DNA from: Archangium gephyra
GTDB lineage: Bacteria; Myxococcota; Myxococcia; Myxococcales; Myxococcaceae
Assembly (NCBI RefSeq): GCF_001027285.1
Contig: NZ_CP011509.1
Span: forward strand, 6,038,501 to 6,102,500
Length of the DNA: 64,000 nt
Reading direction: 5' to 3'
Under the pieces are notes generated by a model, which saw only the letters and a program-made list of their open reading frames with translations, did not search any database and had not been told where the DNA came from. Positions within the stretch are counted from its first letter, which is position 1. The number at the start of each line of letters is the position of its first letter. This document shows, piece after piece, positions 21,616-31,620 of the stretch. The position numbers and the translations under genes are program-made.

Positions 21616-23448
21616 TCATCTTCTCTGTTGCAGGCAGGCGGAGATGCGCCGCAGGACGGCCTCGCGCACCGGCTGCGGGAGCGTCTCGATGACGGTCCGG
21701 CGCAACACGCCCTGGGTGAAGGTAGCGCCGCGAAGCACCTTCGCCTCCTCCAGCTCCTTCCAGGGCGCGGCGAGCTGATCCGGGTTCAACCCCAGCACGC
21801 ACGCGGCCAGCTCCAGGCTGAAGTCCGCGCCCGCGAGCGCCACGGTGCGCGCCAGCCGGAGCGCATCCGGCGACAGCCGCTTGAGCCGCTGCTCGACGAT
21901 CCACGTCACGCGGTCGGACGGTGGCGGTGCCGCGGGAAAGCTTCCGTCGAAGCCGGCCGCGACCAGGCTCCGGACCGTCTCGATGAGGAAGAGCGGATTG
22001 CAGCCCGTGTACTTCGCCAGCTGCGGAACGATCGCCTCCAGCCGGGGAACGCCCATCTGCGCCAGCAGCTCGCCAGCGGAGGCCAGCATCAGCGGCTCGA
22101 GCGAGAGCCACGCCGCCAGTCCCGCCTCCCGGTGCTCGCGCAGCCGCTCCTCGAAGGCGGGGGACAGCTCGCCCATGCGGAAGCAGGTGAGCATGCGCAG
22201 CGTGTCGCCTCCGTGCTCCGGCTCCAGCAGCAGATCCTGCACGCGCAGGTGCAGCTCCAGGCTGGCCGCATCCGCGCGGTGCGCGTCGTCGAGTACCAGC
22301 GCCGACATCTCCCCGCAGCGGGTGCGGATCAACCGGGCGAGCGCCTCGGCGAGCCGCGCCTTCTCCTCGGGGCTGGAAGGCAGGGGTGGGGCGCTGGGCT
22401 CGAGCTCCGGGACGAGCCGGGCGATCTCCTGCCGCACCCAGGGCTCCAGGGGCCGCTCCGGCTCGAGCCCCAGGACGGCGCGGGACACCCGGGCACTCGT
22501 CGCGTAGGGGGTGGAGGGATCCGCGGGCCGGGCCGCGACGAGCAGCCAGGAGCCCTGGGCGCTGCAGAACTCGGAGACCAGCCGCGTCTTGCCGATGCCC
22601 GCCTCGCCGAGCACGTAGACGGGGCGGCCCGCGGCCCAGGCCTCCTCCAGGAGGGCCCACTCGGTGTCTCGCCCGACCAGCTCCGGAGGGGAGAGCATCA
22701 CGAGGGGCACCTCGTCGGAGGAACGGGCCCGGGGGCGCTCCTGCTCCGAGGGCCGCTCGAGCTCCTGGACGAGCGCCCGGGTCTCCGGTGAGGCATCGAT
22801 GCCGAGCTCCCGGTGGAGCTGTTCCCGGCAGTCGCGGTAGGCGCGGAGGGCGGAGGACCGGTCCCCGAGCCGCAGATGGAGGCGGATCGCCGTCTGCCAG
22901 GCCTGCTCGGAGGTGGGCTGGAGCTGGAGCAGACGCCGCACCGTGTCGAGGGCGGCCTCGAGCTGGCCGGCCTGCTCCAGGCGGAGGGCCTCGGCCTCGG
23001 CGGCACGGCATTGCAGGTAGTGGAACCGCGTGCGTTGGAGCCGGAGCCACTCCTCCAGCTCTCCACAGTCGTCGTAGGAGAAGCCGGCGAGCAGCTCGCC
23101 CTGGAAGTCGGTGAGCTTGGAGTACTCGCGGGCGTCGAAGCTCTTGCGGAAGAGGAGGGCATCGACGATGAGGCCCTCACAAAGCCAGACGGGATCCTCT
23201 CCCGCGAGGCTGTCTTCACCGAGGGTGAGCCGCAGCCTGCGCAGGAGCTGGCGGAGGTTGACGCGTGCGGCCCTGTCGGGTGCATCCGGCCACAGGAGGC
23301 TGGCGAGCCGGCTGCGCTGGGTGGGGCCCTCGATGGCCAGGTACGTCACCAGCGCCGCTGCCTTGCGCTCCATGTGTCTTGCTCCATGCAGGGGTGAGTT
23401 CACCCGGGCACGGCCAAGCACTTCGATATGCGTGGCAACCGATGGCAT
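21616..23448 (-). CDS. BTAD/SARP-like regulator with AAA ATPase domain
   Basis: 610 aa. Residues 1-90 are a winged-helix OmpR/SARP-like DNA-binding domain (VTYLAIEGPTQRSRLASLLW, RVNLRQLLRRLR); 100-240 form the bacterial transcriptional activator domain (BTAD) of TPR-like helices; 255-600 are a STAND/AAA ATPase with Walker A GEAGIGKT and Walker B ALVLDDAH. AfsR-type proteins integrate signals to activate secondary metabolism or stress genes. It is the first gene of the three-gene operon. About 240 bases upstream contain no gene but presumably the promoter. Confidence 0.85.
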   Translation of the reverse strand: MPSVATHIEVLGRARVNSPLHGARHMERKAAALVTYLAIEGPTQRSRLASLLWPDAPDRAARVNLRQLLRRLRLTLGEDSLAGEDPVWLCEGLIVDALLFRKSFDAREYSKLTDFQGELLAGFSYDDCGELEEWLRLQRTRFHYLQCRAAEAEALRLEQAGQLEAALDTVRRLLQLQPTSEQAWQTAIRLHLRLGDRSSALRAYRDCREQLHRELGIDASPETRALVQELERPSEQERPRARSSDEVPLVMLSPPELVGRDTEWALLEEAWAAGRPVYVLGEAGIGKTRLVSEFCSAQGSWLLVAARPADPSTPYATSARVSRAVLGLEPERPLEPWVRQEIARLVPELEPSAPPLPSSPEEKARLAEALARLIRTRCGEMSALVLDDAHRADAASLELHLRVQDLLLEPEHGGDTLRMLTCFRMGELSPAFEERLREHREAGLAAWLSLEPLMLASAGELLAQMGVPRLEAIVPQLAKYTGCNPLFLIETVRSLVAAGFDGSFPAAPPPSDRVTWIVEQRLKRLSPDALRLARTVALAGADFSLELAACVLGLNPDQLAAPWKELEEAKVLRGATFTQGVLRRTVIETLPQPVREAVLRRISACLQQRR

Positions 23449-23690
23449 ACACCCCCCCTCCAGAGGAGCGCAGATTCTTCACGCTCCGTGAGGTAGGCCG
23501 CAAGGATGGTTTGAGCCCCGTGCACGAGCGAAGACACGCCGCTGTCACGCTGCAGTCACGCTTTGGCGTGTGGGTCCAGGGCCTCGCATCACGCGCCAAT
23601 CACGCCCTCCCGGCACAGTGCTCGTGAAGGCGCTGGGGTAGGTCCCGCTCCTTCCCGGTCCGTGCCGAAGGCTCATGTTCAAGGGGGGAG

Positions 23691-24602
23691 ATGATGTTCG
23701 CGACACATGGAGGAAAACACGTAGCGTGGAGAGCCATTCACTGCATCCTGGGGGCCGCGTGCCTCTGGGCGGCGCCGGCCCTGGCGCAGTTCAAGCCCGT
23801 GACCGCCGCACCCGTGAAGCCCGTGGCTCCGGTGCCGCCTCCGGTCCGCTACCCGGAGTTGGTCGTCACCGAGCTGCGCAACGAGATTGCCGCCCACAGC
23901 AGCCGGATCGTGCGGTTGCTCCAGGATCGCGCGGCCCTGGATGAGCAGCTCGAGAAGATCGGGCGGGATGAAAAGTCTTCCACGCAACTGAACGAGCAGC
24001 GGGCGCGGCTCGTCCGGATGGTGGAGGACAAGAACAGGGAGTTGAACGAGGCCGTCCAGCGGCAGGAGACGCTGCTGGCCATGGCCGCGGAGCATGCGGA
24101 GGCGCTGGAGGCGCTCGGGAACGAGCGGAAGCTCTTCCGCTTCATGGTGGGAGGAGGCATGGGGCTGCGGCGCCTCGAGGACGTGCAGCTCGGGCCGGCG
24201 GGCAGTGGGGCGTCTCCAGGGTCCGCCCTGGTGGGGACGGAGGCGCCCCGGGTGGATGTGTTGGGAGCGGTCGCGTTCCTGCCCGTGGACTTCAACAGCC
24301 GGGATCGCCACCAGACGTTCAGCCTGGGCGTCATGGCGGGAGTGGGGGGCAATGGCTTTCCGGCCAACGTCTACGCCGGACTGACGCTCAAGGTGTGGAT
24401 TCTGTACCTCAACGCCGGGGCCAACTTCCGCAAGGAGGATGCGTGGCGCCACGGGCCGCCGACGCAGGCCGCGTTCTGGCAGGGAGCGTGGACGCCCACC
24501 CTCTTCGCGGGGCTGGCCCTGGACAGCGAGGCGTTGCTCGCCATCCAGCGGGTGTTGCCGCCGAAGCGGGCTCCGGAGGGGTTGCAGGTTGATCCGAGGT
24601 GA
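23691..24602 (+). CDS. secreted coiled-coil protein of unknown function
   Basis: 303 aa, ATG preceded by GGGGGGAG. A signal peptide ends ..APALAQ; a Pro-rich stretch follows, then a coiled coil (about residues 60-150, NEIAAHSSRIVRLLQDRAAL onward, with heptad hydrophobics). The C-terminal half (FRFMVGGGMGLRRLEDVQLG onward, many Gly and beta-prone residues) looks like a small outer-membrane or periplasmic beta domain. No family was recognised. A rho-independent terminator starts in its stop codon. Confidence 0.75.
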   Translation: MMFATHGGKHVAWRAIHCILGAACLWAAPALAQFKPVTAAPVKPVAPVPPPVRYPELVVTELRNEIAAHSSRIVRLLQDRAALDEQLEKIGRDEKSSTQLNEQRARLVRMVEDKNRELNEAVQRQETLLAMAAEHAEALEALGNERKLFRFMVGGGMGLRRLEDVQLGPAGSGASPGSALVGTEAPRVDVLGAVAFLPVDFNSRDRHQTFSLGVMAGVGGNGFPANVYAGLTLKVWILYLNAGANFRKEDAWRHGPPTQAAFWQGAWTPTLFAGLALDSEALLAIQRVLPPKRAPEGLQVDPR

Positions 24603-24640
24603 GGGGCGGGAGGGGGGCGCCCCTCATCTCGGGTCTTTTT
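24601..24640 (+). terminator. rho-independent terminator
   Basis: GAGGGGCG (24601-24608) pairs perfectly with CGCCCCTC (24618-24625) around a 9-base loop; a run of five T ends at 24640. It terminates the 23691 gene and separates it from the convergent TPR gene. Confidence 0.8.
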
Positions 24641-24644
24641 CAGC

Positions 24645-27600
24645 TCACGGCAGCGCCAGGGCGACGCGCTGGCGCAGGCGCAGGAAGTCGTCGGACAGGA
24701 CGTAGTTGAGGATCTGCTGCATGTCGGCGCGCTCGCGCAGGGCCTGGAGCAGGGGCTCGGCGTTGTCCAGGCGGGCGGTGGCGAAGTTCGGGTCCTCGCG
24801 CAGCACCATGGTGAGGCCCACCGACACGTCGCCGCACATCAACATGCCGGCGCGGTCCGCGGAGAACGCCATGCCCTCCAGCACGGGCTCCAGCTCCACC
24901 TTGGACTGGGGGCCCAGCTCCAGGGCGGCCGGCTCCAGCGCCTTGAGCGCCTTGCGCGAGTAGGCCCGGCGGTACTGCCGCACCATCTCCTCGTTGTTGC
25001 GGCCCAGGGCCGTGAAGAGCGGGGCGAAGATGCGGATGGAGTTGCCGAACAGGTCCTGCGTCTCGCCGCGCGACAGCTTGGAGAGCACCGCCGTCTTGTT
25101 GAGCAGGCCCAGCACCGCGCGGCCGAAGAGGAACTTCTGCTCGCGGGCGTTGAAGCGGCGCACCACGTCCTGGCCCACGCACAGGCTCAGCGGCTCGGTC
25201 GTCTCCATGCCGAGCAGCCCGCGGCGGGCCTGGTACACCTCGAACTCCTCCACGCCGAACACCTGCGCCACGGCGCGCACGGCCTTGAAGACGGCGTGGT
25301 CCGGCTTGAGCTTGTCCGTCTTGCGGTCCACCCCGAGCAGCTCGAACTGGGCCGGGTGCAGCTTGCTGAGCTGATCCCCCACGGCGCGCATGACCTCGAG
25401 GAGCGGCCCGCGGGACGAGGGGTGCATGAGCCCCGCGTCCACGTCCGCCACGCTCAGGCGCTCCTGCGTCTCGGTGGGCAGGCGGCTGCGCATCTCCGAG
25501 TAGAAGGTGGCCTCCGCCTCGTTGGACGAGCGCAGGAAGTGCAGCACGGCCGCGGCGCAGAAGGCCTTGTCCGTCTGCCGGGTGCCTTCCCACAGGCGGA
25601 AGAGCGCGTGCAGGCTCTCCACGCGGGTGGGATCCAGCTTGAGCAGCTGCCGGTTCTCCTCGATGGCGAGCTGCGAGGCCGCCGCGTCGCGCATGTACAG
25701 GGTGGCCAGGGCCGAGCGGGCCGGGACGTTGGCCGGATCCGCGTCGACGATGTGCCGGTACAGGGTGATGGCGCGCGTGGGCTCCTCCAGCGGGCCGGCG
25801 TACAGGTCCGCCACCTTCAGCCGCAGCGAGGCCGCGCGCTTCATGTCCCCGGTGGCCTGGGCCTGGGCGGCCTGGGCCTCCAGCATCTGCGAGAGCTCCA
25901 GCAGGTTGCCGGCGCGCTCGTAGAGCACCACCAGCCGGTCCACCAGCGTGCTGTCGCCCGGGGTGAGCTCCAGCGCCTGACGGTAGAGCGTGGAGGCGGA
26001 GGCTCCGTCCCCCAGTCCCTGCTCGTGGAGCTGCGCCAGCGTCACGGTGTGGCGCGCGCGCTCGGCCACGGGGAGGTCCATCTCCAGCAGCCGGCGCAGG
26101 CAGTCCATCGCGCCCTGCCAGTTGCGCACCTGCTGGAAGAGGGCGGCCATGCGCTCCAGCACCTCGGTGTTGCGCGGCAGGCCCTCGCGCGCGGCGTGCA
26201 GGTGGACGGCCGCGCGGGTCGGCTCGGACAGCTGATCCTGGTACAGCGCGCCCAGCGTCAGGTTCAGCTTCGCCAGGTGGGTTGGATCGCCCCCGAGCGG
26301 GAGGCGCTGGGTGAGCAGCGCGGCGGCATCGGCGTACCGGTGCTCCTCCAGCAGCAGCTGGGCACGCAGCTCCAGGGCCTCGGGGTGGGCGGGCTGGAGG
26401 GACAGGGTGCGCTCAAGCAGCTCCATCGCGCGGGCGCGGTTGCCCAGCGAGGAGAGGTGCGTCTTGGCCGCGCCGAAGAAGGCGGCCGCGGCCGAGGTGG
26501 GATCCTGCTGGGCCAGCCGGGCCTCGGCGCGACGCTCCTGCAGCGTGGCCAGGTCCGCCGCGCCCCCGCGCGCGGCCAGCAGATCCTCCAGGCCCGCGGT
26601 GGCCAGGGCGTCCAGCGGATCCTTCTCCAGGGCCTGGCGGTACAGGGCGATGGCGCCCTCCGCGTCCTGCAGCGGACCCGCGGCGAGCCGGGCCGCGGCG
26701 ACGAAGGCCTCGATGGCGCTACGGGGATCCTTCGCGACGCGGGCCTCGCTCTCCAGCAGCACCCGGGCGGAGGCGGCATCGCCCCGGCGGGCCAGCAGGC
26801 GGCGAAGGCCCTGCATCGCGGGCAGGCACTGCGGCTGCAACTGCAGCGCGGCACGGTAGGCCTGCTCGGCGCGGGTGGGGTTGTTCAGCCGCGTCTCGTC
26901 CAGCTCCGCGCAGCGCAGCATCAGCTCCACGCGCTCCAGCTCTTCTCCCACCACCTGGAGCCGGCGCATGTAGAGCTCGGACAGGGCGGCCGCGTCACCC
27001 GTCTGACGCAGGGCGCGCTCCAGGTAGAAGGCGAGCCGCACGTCCCGCGGGTTCTCCGCCACGGCGCGGCGCAGGGCCTCCACGTCGGTGCCCTTGTCCA
27101 GGTCGGTGGCGGCGTTCACCCGCAGGGCGGTGCCCAGGCGCGCGTCCTTCACCACCTCGGCCAGGCGCAGGCGCAGCTCGCCGCGGCGCGCCCGGTCCCC
27201 CGCGCGGATGCGCTCCAGCGTCTTGAGGGCCGTCAGGTGGCCGGGCTCCAGCGCCAGCACCGCCTCGCAGCACTGGGCCGCGCGCGTGGGCTCCTGGAAG
27301 TGGTCCAGGTAGAGCCGCGCCAGCTTCATGTACGCAGCCACCTTGGCCCCCGGCGTCTGGGCCATCTGCGTCTCGCGGTCCAGCAGCGCCACCAGCTCCT
27401 TCACGTCCTCGTCGGCCAGGTACAGCCGCTCCAGGGCGCGCAGCGTGGCGGCGTGGCCCGGCGCCATCCGCAGCACCTCCTGGAAGACCTCGATGGCCAT
27501 CTCCGGCCGCTTGAGCTGATCCTCCCAGATGGTGGCCGCGTGGTAGAGGGCGTTGGCCCGCTCCATCGGATCCGTCCGGTTGGCGGCCTCGGCGCGCAGT

Positions 27601-29732
27601 ACCTCGATGAGGCTCTCCCACGCGCCCTGCGTCTTGTAGAGCCGCGCCAGCGCGCGCAGCGCCGGGAAGTGGCTCGGCGCCAGCGTCAGCACCTCCTGGT
27701 AGGAGGCGACGGCCTGGTGCTCGTCCTTGAGCCGGTGCTCGCACAGCTCGCCGATCTTGTAGATGAGCGACGCGGCGGTCTCGGCCGAGGGGGCGAACTC
27801 CGCCTCGGCCCGGTACATGCGGATGAGCAGATCCCACTTGCCCTCCTGCGCGTACAGCCGGCCCAGCGCCTTGAGCGCCGGCAGGTACGAGGGCGTGAGC
27901 GTCAGCACCCGCTCATAGGCGGCGATGGCGCCCGCGCGATCCTTCAGGTGCTCGTCGAGGATCTCCGCGTTGCGGTGGTAGAGCGAGAGCACCTGCTTGG
28001 TGTCTCCCACCAGCGAGGCCTCCAGCTCCTGGTTGCGGATGAGCTCCTGGAAGCGCCCGGCGCGCTCCAGCAGCCGCGACAGGTTGCGGATGGTGGGCAG
28101 GTGGTCCGACGCCAGATCCAGGATGCGCCCCATGCACTCGATGGCGTGGTCCAGATCGCTCAGCCGGTCCTCGTAGATGACGGCGACCTTGTTGAGCGTG
28201 GTGATGAGCTGATCCCGGTCCTGCGTCTGGAGCAGATCCTGCTCGTACATGGCCACCAGCTCGGCGAAGCGGCTCTGGCGCTCGTACAGGCGGGTGAGGG
28301 CCTTCTGGGCGGGGAGGTAGCCCGGCTGGAGCTGGAGGCAGGTGTTGTAGCGTTGAATCGCCTCCTCCTGCCGGCCGAGCCGCTCCTCGAGGATCTCCGC
28401 CGCCTTGAACATGCGCGCGGCCTTCTCCTTGGGATCCGGGGTGGCGGCTGTTTCCGCGTCGAAGACGGAGACGAGGCCCTCCCAGTTCTGCATGCGGTAG
28501 AAGAGCTTGCCCAGGCCAGCGAGCGCAGCGGCATGGCCGGGGATGCGCGAGAGGATGGCCTGGTAGCGGGTGATGGCCTCCGCCTCGCGCTTGAGGTCCT
28601 CCTCGTAGAGGGCGGCCAGCCGCAGGTTGATGGCCACCAGCTCGCTCTCGTCGTTGATGCAGCCCACCCAGGCGAGCAGCACGTCGGCGAGCTCCTCGAA
28701 GCGCTGGCGCGTCTCGTAGATGTTGGCGAGCGCGGAGAGGATGAGGGACTCGTTAGGGCTCACGCGGCGCGCGTCGAGCAGCGCGGCCAGGGCCTCCTCC
28801 TTGCGCCCGAGCCGCTCGTACATTTTACACAGCTGGAGCCAGGCGGAGGCGCCCTGGGGCCCGAGCACCTCGGCCTCGGCGGTGAGGACCTCGAGCAGCT
28901 CCTCGGCGCGGCCCTCGCGCAGGGCCACGCGCTTGAGGGCGTTGAGCAGGAGCAGATCCGTGCGGTCCAGGGTGAAGGCCTGGCGGAAGCAGGCGGCGGC
29001 CTCGGTGGTGCGCTTGAGGCGCTCCTCGAGCACCAGGCCCGCGGCGGTGAGGTAGTGGGCGCGCAGCGCGGGCGTCTCCAGCGCGTTGGCCAGCAGCCGG
29101 TACACCTCGACGAGCGAGGCGTGGTCATTGCGCGCGGCGTAGATGGCCTCGAGCTGGGTGAGCAGCGAGGCGTCCTGGGGCCGCAGCTCCAGGCACTGGT
29201 GGAAGGCGGCGGTGGCGTCGGCCTCGCGCGACAGGCGCTCCTCGAGCAGCGTGCCCTTCTCGAAGAGGAGGGTGGCGCGATCGCCGGGGGCCTCGGTGGC
29301 GTTCAGCTCGGCCTCGAGGAGCTGGACGGCCATCTGCCAGTTGCCCACGTCGGCGAAGAGCCGGCGCGCGGCGCGGATGTTGGCGAGGAAACGGGGCGCG
29401 AGCCGGTAGGCCTGGTTGTAGGCCATGGCGGCGTTGCGCGGGTTCTTGAGGGGATCCTCGTAGAGGCGGCCGATCTCATGGAAGAGGAGGGCGGCCTGGG
29501 GCTCGTTGCCGAGCGCACGCGCCTCGCGCTCCAGGGTGGCGATGCGCTCGCGGGCTTCCTGCTCGGGGCTGGAGGCCGCCGGGAGCGTGGCCAGGTTGGA
29601 GGCGAGGGCCTCGGTGGCGACCGGACGGGTCGGGGAGCCTCCCAACGTGACGGTGCCCACGGGGGCACCGGGGGAGGACACACCGGGAGACGTCGAGGAG
29701 GGCATCCTCGTCAGATCGTTGCGCTCGCTCAT
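24645..29732 (-). CDS. giant tetratricopeptide-repeat protein
   Basis: 1695 aa with no signal peptide. From about residue 40 to 1330 it is a nearly continuous array of TPR units of about 34-40 residues with the W/L-G-Y-A-F/Y-P pattern (for example AAMAYNQAYRLAPRF, ALAALLDARRVSPNESLI, AIAAYERVLTLTPSYLPALK). The last 350 residues lack repeats (VADVDAGLMHPSSRG, FELLGVDRKTDKLKPDH, FNAREQKFLFGRAVLG) and form a separate conserved-looking domain. TPR solenoids are protein-protein scaffolds; the partner is unknown. It is divergent from the kinase-like gene at 29991; the 258-base gap shows no gene. Confidence 0.9.
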   Translation of the reverse strand: MSERNDLTRMPSSTSPGVSSPGAPVGTVTLGGSPTRPVATEALASNLATLPAASSPEQEARERIATLEREARALGNEPQAALLFHEIGRLYEDPLKNPRNAAMAYNQAYRLAPRFLANIRAARRLFADVGNWQMAVQLLEAELNATEAPGDRATLLFEKGTLLEERLSREADATAAFHQCLELRPQDASLLTQLEAIYAARNDHASLVEVYRLLANALETPALRAHYLTAAGLVLEERLKRTTEAAACFRQAFTLDRTDLLLLNALKRVALREGRAEELLEVLTAEAEVLGPQGASAWLQLCKMYERLGRKEEALAALLDARRVSPNESLILSALANIYETRQRFEELADVLLAWVGCINDESELVAINLRLAALYEEDLKREAEAITRYQAILSRIPGHAAALAGLGKLFYRMQNWEGLVSVFDAETAATPDPKEKAARMFKAAEILEERLGRQEEAIQRYNTCLQLQPGYLPAQKALTRLYERQSRFAELVAMYEQDLLQTQDRDQLITTLNKVAVIYEDRLSDLDHAIECMGRILDLASDHLPTIRNLSRLLERAGRFQELIRNQELEASLVGDTKQVLSLYHRNAEILDEHLKDRAGAIAAYERVLTLTPSYLPALKALGRLYAQEGKWDLLIRMYRAEAEFAPSAETAASLIYKIGELCEHRLKDEHQAVASYQEVLTLAPSHFPALRALARLYKTQGAWESLIEVLRAEAANRTDPMERANALYHAATIWEDQLKRPEMAIEVFQEVLRMAPGHAATLRALERLYLADEDVKELVALLDRETQMAQTPGAKVAAYMKLARLYLDHFQEPTRAAQCCEAVLALEPGHLTALKTLERIRAGDRARRGELRLRLAEVVKDARLGTALRVNAATDLDKGTDVEALRRAVAENPRDVRLAFYLERALRQTGDAAALSELYMRRLQVVGEELERVELMLRCAELDETRLNNPTRAEQAYRAALQLQPQCLPAMQGLRRLLARRGDAASARVLLESEARVAKDPRSAIEAFVAAARLAAGPLQDAEGAIALYRQALEKDPLDALATAGLEDLLAARGGAADLATLQERRAEARLAQQDPTSAAAAFFGAAKTHLSSLGNRARAMELLERTLSLQPAHPEALELRAQLLLEEHRYADAAALLTQRLPLGGDPTHLAKLNLTLGALYQDQLSEPTRAAVHLHAAREGLPRNTEVLERMAALFQQVRNWQGAMDCLRRLLEMDLPVAERARHTVTLAQLHEQGLGDGASASTLYRQALELTPGDSTLVDRLVVLYERAGNLLELSQMLEAQAAQAQATGDMKRAASLRLKVADLYAGPLEEPTRAITLYRHIVDADPANVPARSALATLYMRDAAASQLAIEENRQLLKLDPTRVESLHALFRLWEGTRQTDKAFCAAAVLHFLRSSNEAEATFYSEMRSRLPTETQERLSVADVDAGLMHPSSRGPLLEVMRAVGDQLSKLHPAQFELLGVDRKTDKLKPDHAVFKAVRAVAQVFGVEEFEVYQARRGLLGMETTEPLSLCVGQDVVRRFNAREQKFLFGRAVLGLLNKTAVLSKLSRGETQDLFGNSIRIFAPLFTALGRNNEEMVRQYRRAYSRKALKALEPAALELGPQSKVELEPVLEGMAFSADRAGMLMCGDVSVGLTMVLREDPNFATARLDNAEPLLQALRERADMQQILNYVLSDDFLRLRQRVALALP

Positions 29733-29990
29733 GGGGAAACCGGCTCCGTGAGGGGAATCAAGGCGAAAAGTCGCACGCCTTCCGAGGTCGTACCATGTGC
29801 TTGGAAGCCCCTCAAGTTCCCGACTTTCTTGGAATTTTGCCCGGCTCGCAGGGCCGGAGGGCAGGCCAGCGTTCGATGGAGGGCTGGCAACCCGTACCGC
29901 GAGGAGGGGTGCCGGAGCGGGTGGGCTTCCTAGCTTTCAGGCGAGGCCCGGGCTGGCCGGTTCCGCAGGGGAGCCGGGACAGGCACGCGG

Positions 29991-31618
29991 GTGGCGGCGG
30001 GACGCCGGGGGGCGCTCGTGGGTACCTATCGCATCATCCGGAGACTGGCGGTGAACCCCGTGGCGGAGCTCTTCCTCGCCCGGAGCGGGGACGGGACGAC
30101 CCCTGTCGTCCTCGAGCGCCTGCTGCCCGGCTTCGCGCGGGATGTCACCTTCACGGACCTCTTCCTGGACTCGGCGCGGACGTCCACCGCGCTGGCGCAC
30201 ACGAATGTCGTGCGGGTGCTCGACGCGGGCGTGAGTGGGGAGCGGCCCTTCCGGGCCCTGGAGTTCGTGGACGGGGAGCAGCTGGGCGCGGTGCTCGCGG
30301 CGCGGGCGCGGGGGGTGGTGATCGGCCTGCGCGAGATGTGCTTCATCGTCCTGCAGGTGGCCGAGGGGCTCGCCAGCCTCCACCAGGTGCGCGCCTGTCA
30401 CCGGGGCCTCCATCCCAGCCATGTGTGGCTCTCCCGGGGGGCGAGGTGAAGCTGGTGGACACGGGGGGCGCCTCCCGGAGCAATCCGCCCTACCTCACGC
30501 CCGAGCAGGCCCGGGGCCGCCCCGCGGACGTGCGCGGGGATGTCTTCCGTCTCGGGTTGATTCTCTACGAGCTGCTCGCGGGACGGCCGCTCTTCGCGGG
30601 CCCACCGCCCCAGGCCCTCCGCCACATTGGCGCCTTCGACGAGCGCGCCCTGGAGCCGCTGCCCGGGTGTCCGCCCTCGCTCTGGACCGTGCTGCTCCAG
30701 GCCCTCGCCACGGAGCCCGAGGCCCGCTTCGGCTCGGCGCGCGTCTTCGCGGACACCCTGCGCGCCTTCCTCGAGGAGCGTCAGCTCGGCGTGGATCATC
30801 TGGACATCGCCAGTCTCTTCGCCCGGCTCTTCCCCATGCGCCACTCCCCCCTCGACGCGGGGGCGGACGGGCAGGGGGAGGAGATCTCCCTGGCCGAGCG
30901 CATGCCGCCGCGCCTGGAGACGCTGCCTCCCGTCGTCCGGATGGCGCCGGAGAGCCGCGTCCAGGCGGAGCCCCCGCCGATGCTGTACCCGGTGGGGCCG
31001 CCTCCGCCTCCGGATGCGGCGCTCGAGGAGGCTCCGGAAGAGGCTGTGGAGAAGGCTCCGGACGAGACGCCGGACGAGGCGTGCCCACCGCGCCCGGTGA
31101 CGCTGCAGGAGTTGCAGGCGCGGTTGCTCGACGAGGCGTTGAAGCTGGTGGGCGGGGGCGCGGAGATGGCGCCGCTGCTGGTCCGGCTCACCCGCCGCTG
31201 TGTGAGCTGGCTGGGGGGAGGCTGTGGCGAGGAGGCGCTGGCCGTCATGGCGGCCCGGACGCTCGTGCTCGCGGCGCGGTTGGAGGAGCCCCGGCGCTTC
31301 GTCCTGCCCCCGCTGGCCCGGGTGCGCCCCCTGGTGGAGGGGTTCCCGGAGCTGGGGGAGGTGCTGTCCTCCGTGCTGCTCGCGGGGCACGACTCCGCGC
31401 CTCCCGCGGGGCGAGCCGCGAGGGCCCTGCTGTGCGCCGCGGCCTTCGTCGCCCAGGTGCGGAGCGCCAGGCCCGGGGTGGTGGAAGCGGCCCGGGTGCT
31501 CGGCCACCTGCGGCAGGATTCGCGGCTGTCCCCGGGGGCCCTGGAGGCACTCTCCGCCGAGCTGGGCGTGAGCGCCATGCTGCCCTCGGTGACGGTGGGC
31601 GGCGCGGCCGCGCCCTAG
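29991..31618 (+). pseudogene. serine/threonine kinase-like gene interrupted by a frameshift
   Basis: The kinase fold begins YRIIRRLAVNPVAELFLARS and ends its first frame at a TGA (30447-30449); the protein resumes in the -1 frame as GGEVKLVDTGG and runs to 31618. The break falls in a run of six G (30436-30441), where one additional G would restore a single 542-aa protein. Kinase residues are also changed: beta3 VVLERLLP lacks the Lys, HRGLHPSHV replaces HRDxKxxN and VDTGG replaces DFG, so the product would be a pseudokinase, with a C-terminal Pro/Glu linker and an uncharacterised alpha domain. True pseudogene, sequencing slip or programmed -1 shift cannot be told apart here. Confidence 0.75.
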
Positions 31619-31620
31619 GC

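Noticed and set aside
24645..29933. A 1545-aa open frame on the + strand (25296-29933) opposite the TPR gene.
   Set aside because: It is a shadow of the minus-strand TPR gene: its residue usage is Arg/Gln/Leu/Gly-rich and it lacks any domain, while the minus strand shows clear TPR units.
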